Positions 56,719-64,000 of a stretch of 64,000 nucleotides of DNA are shown piece by piece. This stretch comes from JAJVID01 sp050247435 (GTDB taxonomy: Bacteria > Acidobacteriota > Blastocatellia > RBC074). Position 1 is the first letter of the stretch. Every line of letters starts with the position of its first letter. Below the pieces are notes generated by a model. The model saw nothing but the letters and a program-made list of their open reading frames with translations. It was not told the DNA's origin and did not search any database. The position numbers were made by a program, and so were the translations under genes. Where the stretch lies: positions 1-64,000 of the forward strand of contig JBFWUF010000007.1 in NCBI GenBank assembly GCA_050247435.1. The letters run 5' to 3'.

Positions 56719-57300
56719 TTATTGCCGGCTGCCGGGTTTGATCGCCGCCGATCCTTCCTTACACATTGGGCATTCTTCGGGTTTATAGGTTGGAACTTCG
56801 AGCACGGCCAGCGCGTGTCGCGGAACACCCAGATCAACCGCGCCTCCACTGCGGTCAATCAACGATCCAGCGCTGGCGGTCACGCCTCCGTGTTGCGCCA
56901 CGACTTGCATCACTTCGCGTGTCGAGCCGCCAGTCGTGACCACGTCTTCGACGACCAGGCAGCGTTCGCCCGGTTTGATCTGAAACCCTCGGCGCAAGAT
57001 CATCGCCTTCTCCTGCCGTTCGGTGAACAGCGCGCGCACGCCCAGCGCTCGCGCGACTTCGTGCGCCACGATCACACCGCCCAGCGCTGGGGCGATGACC
57101 AGATCAATCTGGCCGATGTTCGGATCGGCTTTGGCTTTCGCGGCGAGTTCCGCGCATAGCTTTTCAGCGATTGCCGGGTGTTGCAACACCAGCGCGCATT
57201 GCAGGTAACGATTGCTGTGCAGTCCCGACGTGAGCAGGAAATGGCCTTTCAGCAAGGCTTCGTTCTCTTCAAAAATTTTCAGTACGTCTTCGCTAGTCAT
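56719..57300 (-). CDS. pyrE: orotate phosphoribosyltransferase
   Basis: A 193-aa PRTase with the PRPP loop VVEDVVTTGGSTREV and LVIAPALGGVIVAHEVAR. It forms OMP from orotate in pyrimidine synthesis. The tail MCKEGSAAIKPGSR with CPMC is a small extension. 13 nt after the fabF-like gene. Confidence 0.95.
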   Translation of the reverse strand: MTSEDVLKIFEENEALLKGHFLLTSGLHSNRYLQCALVLQHPAIAEKLCAELAAKAKADPNIGQIDLVIAPALGGVIVAHEVARALGVRALFTERQEKAMILRRGFQIKPGERCLVVEDVVTTGGSTREVMQVVAQHGGVTASAGSLIDRSGGAVDLGVPRHALAVLEVPTYKPEECPMCKEGSAAIKPGSRQ

Positions 57301-57313
57301 ATTTTTTGTTCGT

Positions 57314-58582
57314 TCAAACCTCGAACTTTTTCACCACCAGCGCCGAATTCTTCGACCCAAACCCGATGCAGTTGCACAAGGCGTGCCTGATCTGCGCGGG
57401 GCGCGATTGATTTGGCACATAATCGAGATCACATTCAGGGTCGGGCTGATCGAGGTTGATCGTCGGAGGCAGGAAGCCTTCGGTCATTCCGCCCAGCGTC
57501 GCGGTCAATCCAGCCGCGCCAGAAGCGCCCTGCGGGTGGCCGATCATTGATTTCGTTCCGCTCATCGGGATGCGCGCCGCCACATCGCCGAACCCAAGTT
57601 TGATAGCGCGAGTCTCGATCCGGTCATTCAACTCGGTGGAGGTGCCGTGCAGGTTGATGTAATCAACCTCTTCAGGCTGAATGTCGGCGTCTTTAAGCGC
57701 CATCGTCATCGCGCGCGCAGGTTCGACGCCCGTCTCATCCAGCCGCACGCGGTGGTGCGCGTCGCAGGTCGAACCGTAGCCGACAATCTCCGCGTAAACC
57801 CGCGCGCCGCGTTCCAACGCGTGATCCATGTCTTCAATCAGGAAAAAGTAAGCGCCTTCGCCGAGCACGAAACCGTCACGGTCGCGGCTGAACGGGCGCG
57901 AAGCGCGTTGCGGGTCGTGGTTCCACGACGGCGTCATCACCTTCATCACGCAAAAGCCGAGCATGATGCTGTGCGCGAGCGGCGCGTCAACCCCGCCCGC
58001 TAAAACCTGGTTGATACGCCCCATCACGATGTTTTGGGCGGCGTAAGCGATGGCGTCCGTCGAAGACGTGCAGCCGGTGGAGATCAGATGGCTGAAGCCT
58101 TTCAATCCGAAGGGCATCGAAAGCTCGCTCGGCAACGATCCCGGCGTCGCAGTGGGGATGGTGTAAATGCTGGCCTTCTTCGCCTCGTTGGCGAAATAGT
58201 AGCGATACTGTTTTTCGAGGAAGCCCAAACTCGCGCCGCCGCTGCCCAGGATGATGCCGATGTCGCGGCGTTCATCCAGCGTCATCTCCTGCGGATTCAG
58301 GCCGGCGTCCTGGAACGTCAGGCCGGCGGCGGCGATGGCGAAGGCCACGGCGTGCGAAACGTGCTGGCGGTCTTTCGGCGGGATGAATTGGTCGGGGTCG
58401 AAACCTTTGATTTCGCCTGCGATGCGCACGGGCAGATCGGAAGCGTCGAAGCGCGTGATTTCACTGATGCCGCTACGGCCTTCTTTGACCGATTGCCAGA
58501 ACTGTTCCCGGCCGATGCCGATAGGGGAAACACAGCCGATGCCGGTGATGACTGCGCGCCGCAGCCGTTTGAGAGTTCGCAT
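57314..58582 (-). CDS. beta-ketoacyl-ACP synthase II-like (FabF family)
   Basis: A 422-aa thiolase-fold enzyme with the Cys-His-His triad: STGCTSSTDAI, LHGTSTELND and GHPQGASGAAG. It elongates acyl-ACP by decarboxylative condensation. No ACP or FabD gene is adjacent, so it may be a housekeeping FabF or a specialised paralogue; SFHxxx of some FabF is absent but the active site is complete. ATG 58582 after GAGGA. Confidence 0.93.
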   Translation of the reverse strand: MRTLKRLRRAVITGIGCVSPIGIGREQFWQSVKEGRSGISEITRFDASDLPVRIAGEIKGFDPDQFIPPKDRQHVSHAVAFAIAAAGLTFQDAGLNPQEMTLDERRDIGIILGSGGASLGFLEKQYRYYFANEAKKASIYTIPTATPGSLPSELSMPFGLKGFSHLISTGCTSSTDAIAYAAQNIVMGRINQVLAGGVDAPLAHSIMLGFCVMKVMTPSWNHDPQRASRPFSRDRDGFVLGEGAYFFLIEDMDHALERGARVYAEIVGYGSTCDAHHRVRLDETGVEPARAMTMALKDADIQPEEVDYINLHGTSTELNDRIETRAIKLGFGDVAARIPMSGTKSMIGHPQGASGAAGLTATLGGMTEGFLPPTINLDQPDPECDLDYVPNQSRPAQIRHALCNCIGFGSKNSALVVKKFEV

Positions 58583-58752
58583 AATTTATTCCTCGTAGTG
58601 TGAAGTGGAGTGTGGAAACCGAACCGCAAGCCGCCACTTTAACAGCAGGAGGGTTGCTTGGGAACAGTACCGGGAGCAATAGCAACCGAATGGATTCGCG
58701 AGGCGCGCTATTTGACAAAACCTGATCGCCATCGCTCCCGGCACGGAACCAC

Positions 58753-60486
58753 TCAATGAATTTCCGGTTCTGGCGTCGCCGCTCCGGCGTGCAGAAAATC
58801 GAAATCGCATCCCTGATCGGCCTGCGTGACGTGTTTGCTGAACAACGCGCCGAAACCTCGTTCGTAATGCGGCGGCGGTGGCGTCCATTCGGCGCGGCGG
58901 CGAGCCATCTCTTCTTCGCTGATCCGCAAATTCAGTTTTCGGTCAGGCGCGTCCAGTTCGATCAAATCTCCGTCGCGGACAAACGCCAGCGGCCCGCCGA
59001 TGTAGCTTTCGGGCGCAACGTGCAGCACACAAGCGCCGTACGACGTGCCGCTCATCCGCGCGTCGGAAATCCGCACCATGTCGCGCACGCCTTTTTTCAA
59101 AAGCTTTTTCGGGATCGGCAGCATTCCCCATTCGGGCATTCCCGGCCCTCCGAGCGGCCCGGCGTTTTGCAACACGATCACGGAATTCTCGTCAACTTCG
59201 AGATTCTCATCGTCAATCCGCGCGGCCATGTCGTTGTAGTCTTTGAAGACGACCGCGCGGCCCGTGTGCCGATGCAATCGTTTTTCAGCCGCCGTCGGTT
59301 TGATGACCGCTCCGTTCGGAGCAAGGTTGCCGTATAAAATCGCCGTGCCGCCTTGCGGCGCGACGGGATTGTCCATCGAACGAATCACGTCCGCGTTGTG
59401 AACTTTGACTCCCGCGATGTTTTCGCCGAGCGTTCCGCCGTTGACCGCCAGACAGCCGAGATGCAGCAGCGGGTGAATCTGGTTGAGCAGCGCGCGCAGG
59501 CCGCCCGCATAATAAAAATCCTCCATCAAATACTGCTGCCCCGACGGACGGATGTTGGCGATCATCGGCGTGCGATGCGCGATCTCGTCGAATTTTTTCA
59601 GGTCAAGTTTGATTCCCGCCCGCCCGGCCATCGCCACCAGATGAATGATCGCGTTTGTCGAACCGCCGATGGCCATATCCGTCGTAATCGCATTCTCAAA
59701 CGATTGCATTGTCAAAATGTCAGACGGCCTCAAATCCTCCCAGACCATTTCGACAATGCGGCGGCCACAAGCGGCCGCCATTCGCTGATGATTCGCGTCA
59801 ACCGCCGGGATCGAAGAGGCTCCGGGCAAAGTCATACCGAGCGCTTCGGCGATTGAGGTCATGGTCGAAGCCGTGCCCATAGTCATGCAGTGGCCTGGCG
59901 ACCGCGCGATGCCGTCTTCCATCTCGTTCCATTCGGCGTCGGTGATATTGCCCGCGCATTTTTCGGCCCAGAATTTCCACACGTCCGAGCCGCTACCCAG
60001 AATCTGTCCATTCCAATTGCCGCGCAGCATCGGCCCCGCCGGCAGATAGATCGCAGGCAGATTCATCGAAATCGCGCCCATCAACAACGCAGGCGTGGTC
60101 TTGTCGCATCCGCCCATCAACACGGCGCCGTCAACCGGCTGGCATCGCAACAACTCTTCAACTTCCATCGCCAGGAAATTGCGATACATCAGCGGGCTGG
60201 GCTTCATGTAAGTTTCATTGACTGGCATCGCGGGGATTTCAACCGGAAAGCCGCCCGATTGCCACACGCCGCGTTTGACTTCCTCGGCGCGTTCGCGGAA
60301 ATGGCTGTGACAAGTCGTCAGATCGCTCCACGTGTTGATGATGGCGATGACGGGTTTGCCCGCGTAATCTTCACGCGCGTAGCCCATCTGCTTCGCGCGC
60401 GAACGGTGGCTGAACGAGCGCAAACTGTCCGAGCCAAGCCAGCGATGGCTGCGCAGTTCCTGGGGAGTTTTTCTACGTTTTGTCAT
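58753..60486 (-). CDS. IlvD/Edd family dehydratase, pentonate (L-arabinonate)-type
   Basis: A 577-aa Fe-S dehydratase. Cluster Cys in TTCHSHF, GGCDKTTP and GHCMTMGTAS; the start RSHRWLGSDSLRSFSHRSR resembles sugar-acid dehydratases (L-arabinonate/galactonate) more than IlvD of branched-chain synthesis. Mg and catalytic region DARMSGTSYGACVLHVAPE is intact. Could serve sugar-acid breakdown, which fits with the hexuronate carrier in this window. It overlaps the HhH gene by 14 nt. Confidence 0.88.
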   Translation of the reverse strand: MTKRRKTPQELRSHRWLGSDSLRSFSHRSRAKQMGYAREDYAGKPVIAIINTWSDLTTCHSHFRERAEEVKRGVWQSGGFPVEIPAMPVNETYMKPSPLMYRNFLAMEVEELLRCQPVDGAVLMGGCDKTTPALLMGAISMNLPAIYLPAGPMLRGNWNGQILGSGSDVWKFWAEKCAGNITDAEWNEMEDGIARSPGHCMTMGTASTMTSIAEALGMTLPGASSIPAVDANHQRMAAACGRRIVEMVWEDLRPSDILTMQSFENAITTDMAIGGSTNAIIHLVAMAGRAGIKLDLKKFDEIAHRTPMIANIRPSGQQYLMEDFYYAGGLRALLNQIHPLLHLGCLAVNGGTLGENIAGVKVHNADVIRSMDNPVAPQGGTAILYGNLAPNGAVIKPTAAEKRLHRHTGRAVVFKDYNDMAARIDDENLEVDENSVIVLQNAGPLGGPGMPEWGMLPIPKKLLKKGVRDMVRISDARMSGTSYGACVLHVAPESYIGGPLAFVRDGDLIELDAPDRKLNLRISEEEMARRRAEWTPPPPHYERGFGALFSKHVTQADQGCDFDFLHAGAATPEPEIH

Positions 60487-60943
60487 GCAGTTCTTTCAAT
60501 GACGCGCGGATGCGATCCTGCGTCTTTTCGCCAAGCCGCGGCACGCTACTAAGTCCTCCGCCCGCGACGAACTTGGCGAAATCGCCCAAATTGGTGATCT
60601 GAAATTGTTGGTAGAGAATCTGCAAGGTCTTGATTCCGACGCCTTCGACCTTGAGCAGGTCGAGCGCGGTCTCTGGAATCTCGGCCTTGATCTCTTCGTA
60701 GGCTTTGAACGTGCCGGTCGCAAGCAAGTCAACAATCTTTTTGCTGATCGCTTCGCCGACGCCGGGCAGTTCGCGCAGACGCGCGACGCCGCCCGCCTCG
60801 ATCATTTCGGCAAGCGGCGTCGTGGTGTCTTCAATCGTGTCTGCGGCTGCGCGATACGCGCGAATCTTGAACGGGTTGTCTTCGCCAATCTCCATCAGGT
60901 CGGCGAGGCGGCGGAAGACAGAGGCGATTTCCTGATTGGTCAT
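60473..60943 (-). CDS. stand-alone PolX-like N-terminal HhH domain protein
   Basis: A 156-aa protein matching the N-terminal helical region of family X DNA polymerases: MTNQEIASVFRRLADLMEI, NPFKIRAYRAAADTIED, LRELPGVGEAISKKIVDLL, and a second HhH LLKVEGVGIKTLQILYQQF. The polymerase palm and PHP domain are absent; the frame ends at 60473. It may bind DNA or be a fragment of a PolX gene. The third HhH-like part is SVPRLGEKTQDRIRASL. Co-transcribed with the dehydratase. Confidence 0.85.
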   Translation of the reverse strand: MTNQEIASVFRRLADLMEIGEDNPFKIRAYRAAADTIEDTTTPLAEMIEAGGVARLRELPGVGEAISKKIVDLLATGTFKAYEEIKAEIPETALDLLKVEGVGIKTLQILYQQFQITNLGDFAKFVAGGGLSSVPRLGEKTQDRIRASLKELHDKT

Positions 60944-61013
60944 AACCTCGAGGCGGGACGAGCGGCGATTATTTTATAGCTTTCCGCCGCCCGTCCTGAG
61001 TCTCGTAGCACCC

Positions 61014-61805
61014 TCATCCGGTTACCGCAGCCCACGCCGCCGCAATCAAAGCCATCACAAGATAAATTCCGCCAAGCGCCATTCCGAAGGTAGATGACTT
61101 AATTTTGCGCGTCACGGCCGCATAACCTATTGCGAGCAGCGTGATCAACCAGATGCCAAAAATATCTACCCACCGCGCCAACGCCATCACGAATTTCGGC
61201 AGCCCGTCTTTACCAAACATCACCGAAAACAACGCAGCCAGATTCGACCCAACCAGATTGTTGACGTCTATCTCTTCAGGCGGTTTCAGGTAAAGCACAA
61301 TGATCAGCAAAGTAGAGGAGATAACCCCTATGCCAAGCAAAGCATAGAGCGAGACGGAGAAGAGTGGTTTGAATTCATTATCCCCGCCCATCAGCATCGT
61401 GATGAGTTTGGCCAAGCCGACCAGAATCAACGCCATCACCAGATATTGAATCAGACCGATAACTGGAAAACTCCATTTGGTAATGGTTCCCGCGGGGCCT
61501 GTGGTCATAGCTTCGAGTTGTTTGTCGGCATCTTCCTGTGACATCCGGCCGCTTGCGACAGCTTGATTGAACTGCGAACTGAAGAAACCGCGCACGGTGA
61601 GGCGGTCAATCATCAGATAGCCCGCAACGCTCCCAATAATCATCAGCGCCAGCATCGGCGCAAGCACACGCGGGGCGCGGCCGATCTCGGCGAACGTCTC
61701 GCCAGGCGAGAACCAGACTCCGATCAAACGAGAGAAGAAATTCTGCGGCGTGGGTTCCGATTCCGCGCCCGCAGGTTTGGCATCGTAGCTCAGTTCAGGA
61801 TTCAT
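61014..61805 (-). CDS. YIP1 family membrane protein
   Basis: A 263-aa protein from ATG 61805, after GGAGGACTT; a longer frame to 62018 has no Shine-Dalgarno and overlaps the next gene. The FFSRLIGVWFSPGETFAEIG start is a YIP1 signature in bacteria, and five helices follow. The role is unknown in bacteria. Confidence 0.88.
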   Translation of the reverse strand: MNPELSYDAKPAGAESEPTPQNFFSRLIGVWFSPGETFAEIGRAPRVLAPMLALMIIGSVAGYLMIDRLTVRGFFSSQFNQAVASGRMSQEDADKQLEAMTTGPAGTITKWSFPVIGLIQYLVMALILVGLAKLITMLMGGDNEFKPLFSVSLYALLGIGVISSTLLIIVLYLKPPEEIDVNNLVGSNLAALFSVMFGKDGLPKFVMALARWVDIFGIWLITLLAIGYAAVTRKIKSSTFGMALGGIYLVMALIAAAWAAVTG

Positions 61806-61882
61806 AAGTCCTCCGAAGGGGTTAGGGGTTAGGTTGACCACGAAAAACTGACTACCGATTTTTGAGAAACTTCTGTGAGTGT

Positions 61883-62863
61883 TTATTGACGCGGAGATTG
61901 TACCGCTTGATCGTGAAGAAAACACGCCACGAAATGGCCCGGTGAAACTTCTTTGAATTCCGGCTCCTCGTTCCCGCATCTCTCGGTCGCGTATGGGCAC
62001 CGCGTGTGGAAGCGGCACCCGGCTGGCGGAGCAATCGGATTGGGCACGTCGCCGCCCAATCTTTGCGGCGCTTCCCGCTTCGCGTCCGGATCGGGAATCG
62101 GGATCGCCTGAAGTAGCGCCTGCGTGTACGGATGCAGCGGGTTGGCGTAAATCTCTTCAGCGGGCGCGAGTTCGACAAGTTTGCCGAGATACATCACGCC
62201 GACGCGCGTCGAGATGTGTTTGACCACCGCCAGCCCGTGCGAAATGAACAGGTAGGTCAGCCCGAACCGCTCCTGCAAATCCTGCATCAGGTTGACGACC
62301 TGCGCCTGCACGGAAACATCGAGCGCAGAGACCGGCTCATCAGCCACGATGAAATCAGGGTTTAAAGCCAGCGCGCGCGCAATACCAATGCGCTGGCGCT
62401 GCCCGCCGCTGAATTGATGCGGGTAGCGGTTGGCGTAATCGGGATCGAGGCCGACCACTCGAAGCAATTCGGCCACGCGATCTTTCCGTTCCCGCCTATT
62501 GCCTGCGCCATGAATTTCGAGCGGCTCGGCGATGATCGAGCCGACCTTCATTCGCGGGTCGAGCGACGAATACGGATCTTGAAAGATTATCTGCATGCGG
62601 CGGCGGAGCGCGCGCAATTCGCCTCGGCCAAGACTCACCAGATCGCGCCCCTCAAATCGAATCCCGCCGGATGTGGGTTCGATCAATCGCAGGATGCAGC
62701 GGCCAACCGTGGTTTTGCCGCAGCCAGATTCGCCGACCAGACCCAATGTTTCGCCGCGCTGGATCGTGAAGGACACGCCATCAACGGCGCGGACGACTTG
62801 TTTATGAGCGGCGTGAAAATATTTTTTAAGGTCTTGAACTTCAACCAGGGGCTGATTTGTCAT
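61883..62863 (-). CDS. oligopeptide/dipeptide ABC transporter ATPase (OppF/DppF-like)
   Basis: A 326-aa ATPase. Walker A GESGCGKTT, Q-loop IFQDPYSSLDPRM, signature FSGGQRQRIGIARAL, Walker B DFIVADEPVSALD, H-loop ISHGLAVV. The C-terminal extension with RFHTRCPYATERCGNEEP is the Cys-rich tail of OppF/DppF ATPases, which can bind a 4Fe-4S cluster. Its ATG overlaps the stop of the Uma2 gene (ATGA). Confidence 0.93.
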   Translation of the reverse strand: MTNQPLVEVQDLKKYFHAAHKQVVRAVDGVSFTIQRGETLGLVGESGCGKTTVGRCILRLIEPTSGGIRFEGRDLVSLGRGELRALRRRMQIIFQDPYSSLDPRMKVGSIIAEPLEIHGAGNRRERKDRVAELLRVVGLDPDYANRYPHQFSGGQRQRIGIARALALNPDFIVADEPVSALDVSVQAQVVNLMQDLQERFGLTYLFISHGLAVVKHISTRVGVMYLGKLVELAPAEEIYANPLHPYTQALLQAIPIPDPDAKREAPQRLGGDVPNPIAPPAGCRFHTRCPYATERCGNEEPEFKEVSPGHFVACFLHDQAVQSPRQ

Positions 62864-63468
62864 TTCAATTTACGAGGGGCGGCGCGGCATATTTCCGAAA
62901 CCGAGGGGGAAAATTTCGGCAACACTTTCGATTCGACGCGCTCGCCGCGTTTGAACACCCTGCCGGCGCCGTAGCTGCCTTTCTCTCCTTTTTTCGCCCG
63001 CTTTAAATTTCGCACCTCAATGGTTTCATTTTCAGGATCAACCAGCCACAGTTCGCGCACGCCGAGCGCGGCGTAGGTGTCGGCCTTTGTGTTGCTGTCA
63101 TAGATGGCAGTGCCAGGAGAGATTATTTCAACCACAAGGTCGGCGCGATTCGGACGTGTCATGTCTATCTCGCTGCTCGTGCGCGTCGAGATGTAGAAAA
63201 GATCAGGTTCGACGTAAGTAGCCGTCCCGGTCCAAAGCGCTGCCCGGGGCACGAACATCCTGCCTCGATCTCCGGATTGAACCAGGTAAGCTCCGAAAAT
63301 CGTGGTCAGGCTGCTCGAAGAAAAGTTATGCGGGAAATCCGGTGGGGGTGACATATAGAGTACTCCGGCGATTAGTTCGAGCTTCGCGCCGTCCTTCGGC
63401 TCCGGCAAAGTCCAAAACTCTTCCAATGTGTATTTCCTGACGAGCGGAGAAGTAGATAAAGCTTGCAT
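62860..63468 (-). CDS. Uma2 family (DUF820) putative restriction-like endonuclease
   Basis: A 202-aa protein with YTLEEFWTLPEPKDGAKLELIAG, and the PD-(D/E)xK-like VEPDLFYIS then ADLVVEIISPGT followed by KADTYAALGVRELWLVDP. Uma2 proteins are often multicopy in cyanobacteria and other genomes; the function is unknown. It sits between the two ABC ATPase genes, ATGA-coupled to the second. ATG 63468 after GGAGG. Confidence 0.9.
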   Translation of the reverse strand: MQALSTSPLVRKYTLEEFWTLPEPKDGAKLELIAGVLYMSPPPDFPHNFSSSSLTTIFGAYLVQSGDRGRMFVPRAALWTGTATYVEPDLFYISTRTSSEIDMTRPNRADLVVEIISPGTAIYDSNTKADTYAALGVRELWLVDPENETIEVRNLKRAKKGEKGSYGAGRVFKRGERVESKVLPKFSPSVSEICRAAPRKLK

Positions 63469-63535
63469 AACGCCTCCAGAAAAAGCAGCTAAAGACTGAA
63501 ATAATTCTATGCGCTGCCTTCATCAACGGTCAATT

Positions 63536-64000
63536 TCATTGCGGGTAAATCTCGTTCACGCGAACGCAGCGCGACAAATGCCCCGCGCCCACGTCAATCA
63601 GCGGTATCTCTCCTTCCCGGCATTTCTCCTGCGCGTGCTCGCACCGTGGCGCGAACCGGCATCCTGGCGGCAGATCGAGCGGATTCGGCACGACGCCTTC
63701 AATCGTGTGCAGCCGTTTCTTCTTCTCCGCGGCTGATTCGTCCAATCGCGGAACCGCGCGCAGCAAGCCTTCGGTGTAAGGGTGCCGCGGCCTTGCGAAC
63801 ATTTCACGCGCCGTGGCCTGTTCGACGATCTTGCCAGCGTACATCACCGCGACCCGGTCGGAAGTTTCAGCGACCACGCCCAAATCGTGTGTGATTAGAA
63901 GCAGCGCCAGATTGCGCTTTTCGCGCAACTCAGTCAGCAACTCCAGAATCTGCGCCTGGATCGTCACGTCGAGCGCAGTCGTAGGCTCGTCGGCGATCAA
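63536..64000 (-). CDS. oligopeptide/dipeptide ABC transporter ATPase (OppD/DppD-like), partial
   Basis: C-terminal 154 aa of an ATPase cut by the right window edge. Walker B IADEPTTALDVT, H-loop ITHDLGVVAE, and the Cys-rich tail PPGCRFAPRCEHAQEKCREG. Partner of the OppF/DppF-like ATPase at 61883, with a Uma2 gene between them. Confidence 0.93.
   Translation of the reverse strand: MIADEPTTALDVTIQAQILELLTELREKRNLALLLITHDLGVVAETSDRVAVMYAGKIVEQATAREMFARPRHPYTEGLLRAVPRLDESAAEKKKRLHTIEGVVPNPLDLPPGCRFAPRCEHAQEKCREGEIPLIDVGAGHLSRCVRVNEIYPQ

Overview
The window looks like a chromosomal segment of a Gram-negative, heterotrophic Acidobacteriota bacterium, probably of the Blastocatellia type. This is an inference. 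It rests on a GC-rich sequence, five giant Oar-like TonB-dependent receptors with an N-terminal carboxypeptidase-regulatory domain, Tat-exported oxidoreductases, FG-GAP/ASPIC-UnbV (CRTAC1-like) proteins, and the cdaA-cdaR-glmM and uppS-cdsA-dxr gene orders. No 16S rRNA gene is present to settle it.

Layout. (1) 1-300: a strong sigma70-type promoter and tRNA-Leu(CAA). (2) 311-12265, all minus strand and tightly spaced: a probable ten-gene operon read from high to low coordinates. It encodes an MFS carrier, an AhpD-like peroxidase-related SELENOPROTEIN (in-frame UGA followed by a bacterial SECIS hairpin), a giant TPR/FG-GAP/ASPIC lipoprotein, a DJ-1/PfpI protein, a CRTAC1-like protein, an RnfD/NqrB-like membrane subunit, a His-rich membrane protein, a YtkA/FixH-like lipoprotein, a NapH/CcoG-like 4Fe-4S membrane protein and a second small periplasmic protein. 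It looks like an undescribed membrane redox or electron-transfer module. (3) 12385-18468: an Oar-like receptor divergent from a single protein that fuses a halogenase-like flavoprotein to a complete NtrC-type sigma54 activator; about 19-bp direct repeats lie between them. (4) 18540-29040: a penicillin-binding transpeptidase, cdaA-cdaR-glmM, small soluble enzymes (DUF4287-like, VOC, DinB), a three-gene module of unknown function, a structured 1-kb intergenic region and a YkgJ-like Cys-cluster protein. (5) 29119-49859: secreted proteins, four Oar-like receptors, a Tat-exported Gfo/Idh/MocA oxidoreductase and a sugar-acid MFS transporter with a clear promoter and operator-like palindrome; this reads as a polymer or carbohydrate uptake locus. 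(6) 49919-64000: a CocE-type hydrolase, then housekeeping genes on the minus strand (fabF-like, pyrE, truA, uppS, cdsA, dxr), an ilvD/araC-type dehydratase with a stand-alone PolX-like HhH protein, a YIP1 membrane protein, and an Opp/Dpp ABC ATPase pair with a Uma2 nuclease gene wedged between them.

A second theme is a set of short palindromic elements whose arms are made of 7-9-bp tandem units (2788-2886, 10311-10405, 12284-12372, 40848-40995, 44592-44738, 54906-54993). They have unrelated sequences but the same architecture. One has been absorbed into a coding region and supplies the signal peptide of the TPR/FG-GAP lipoprotein.
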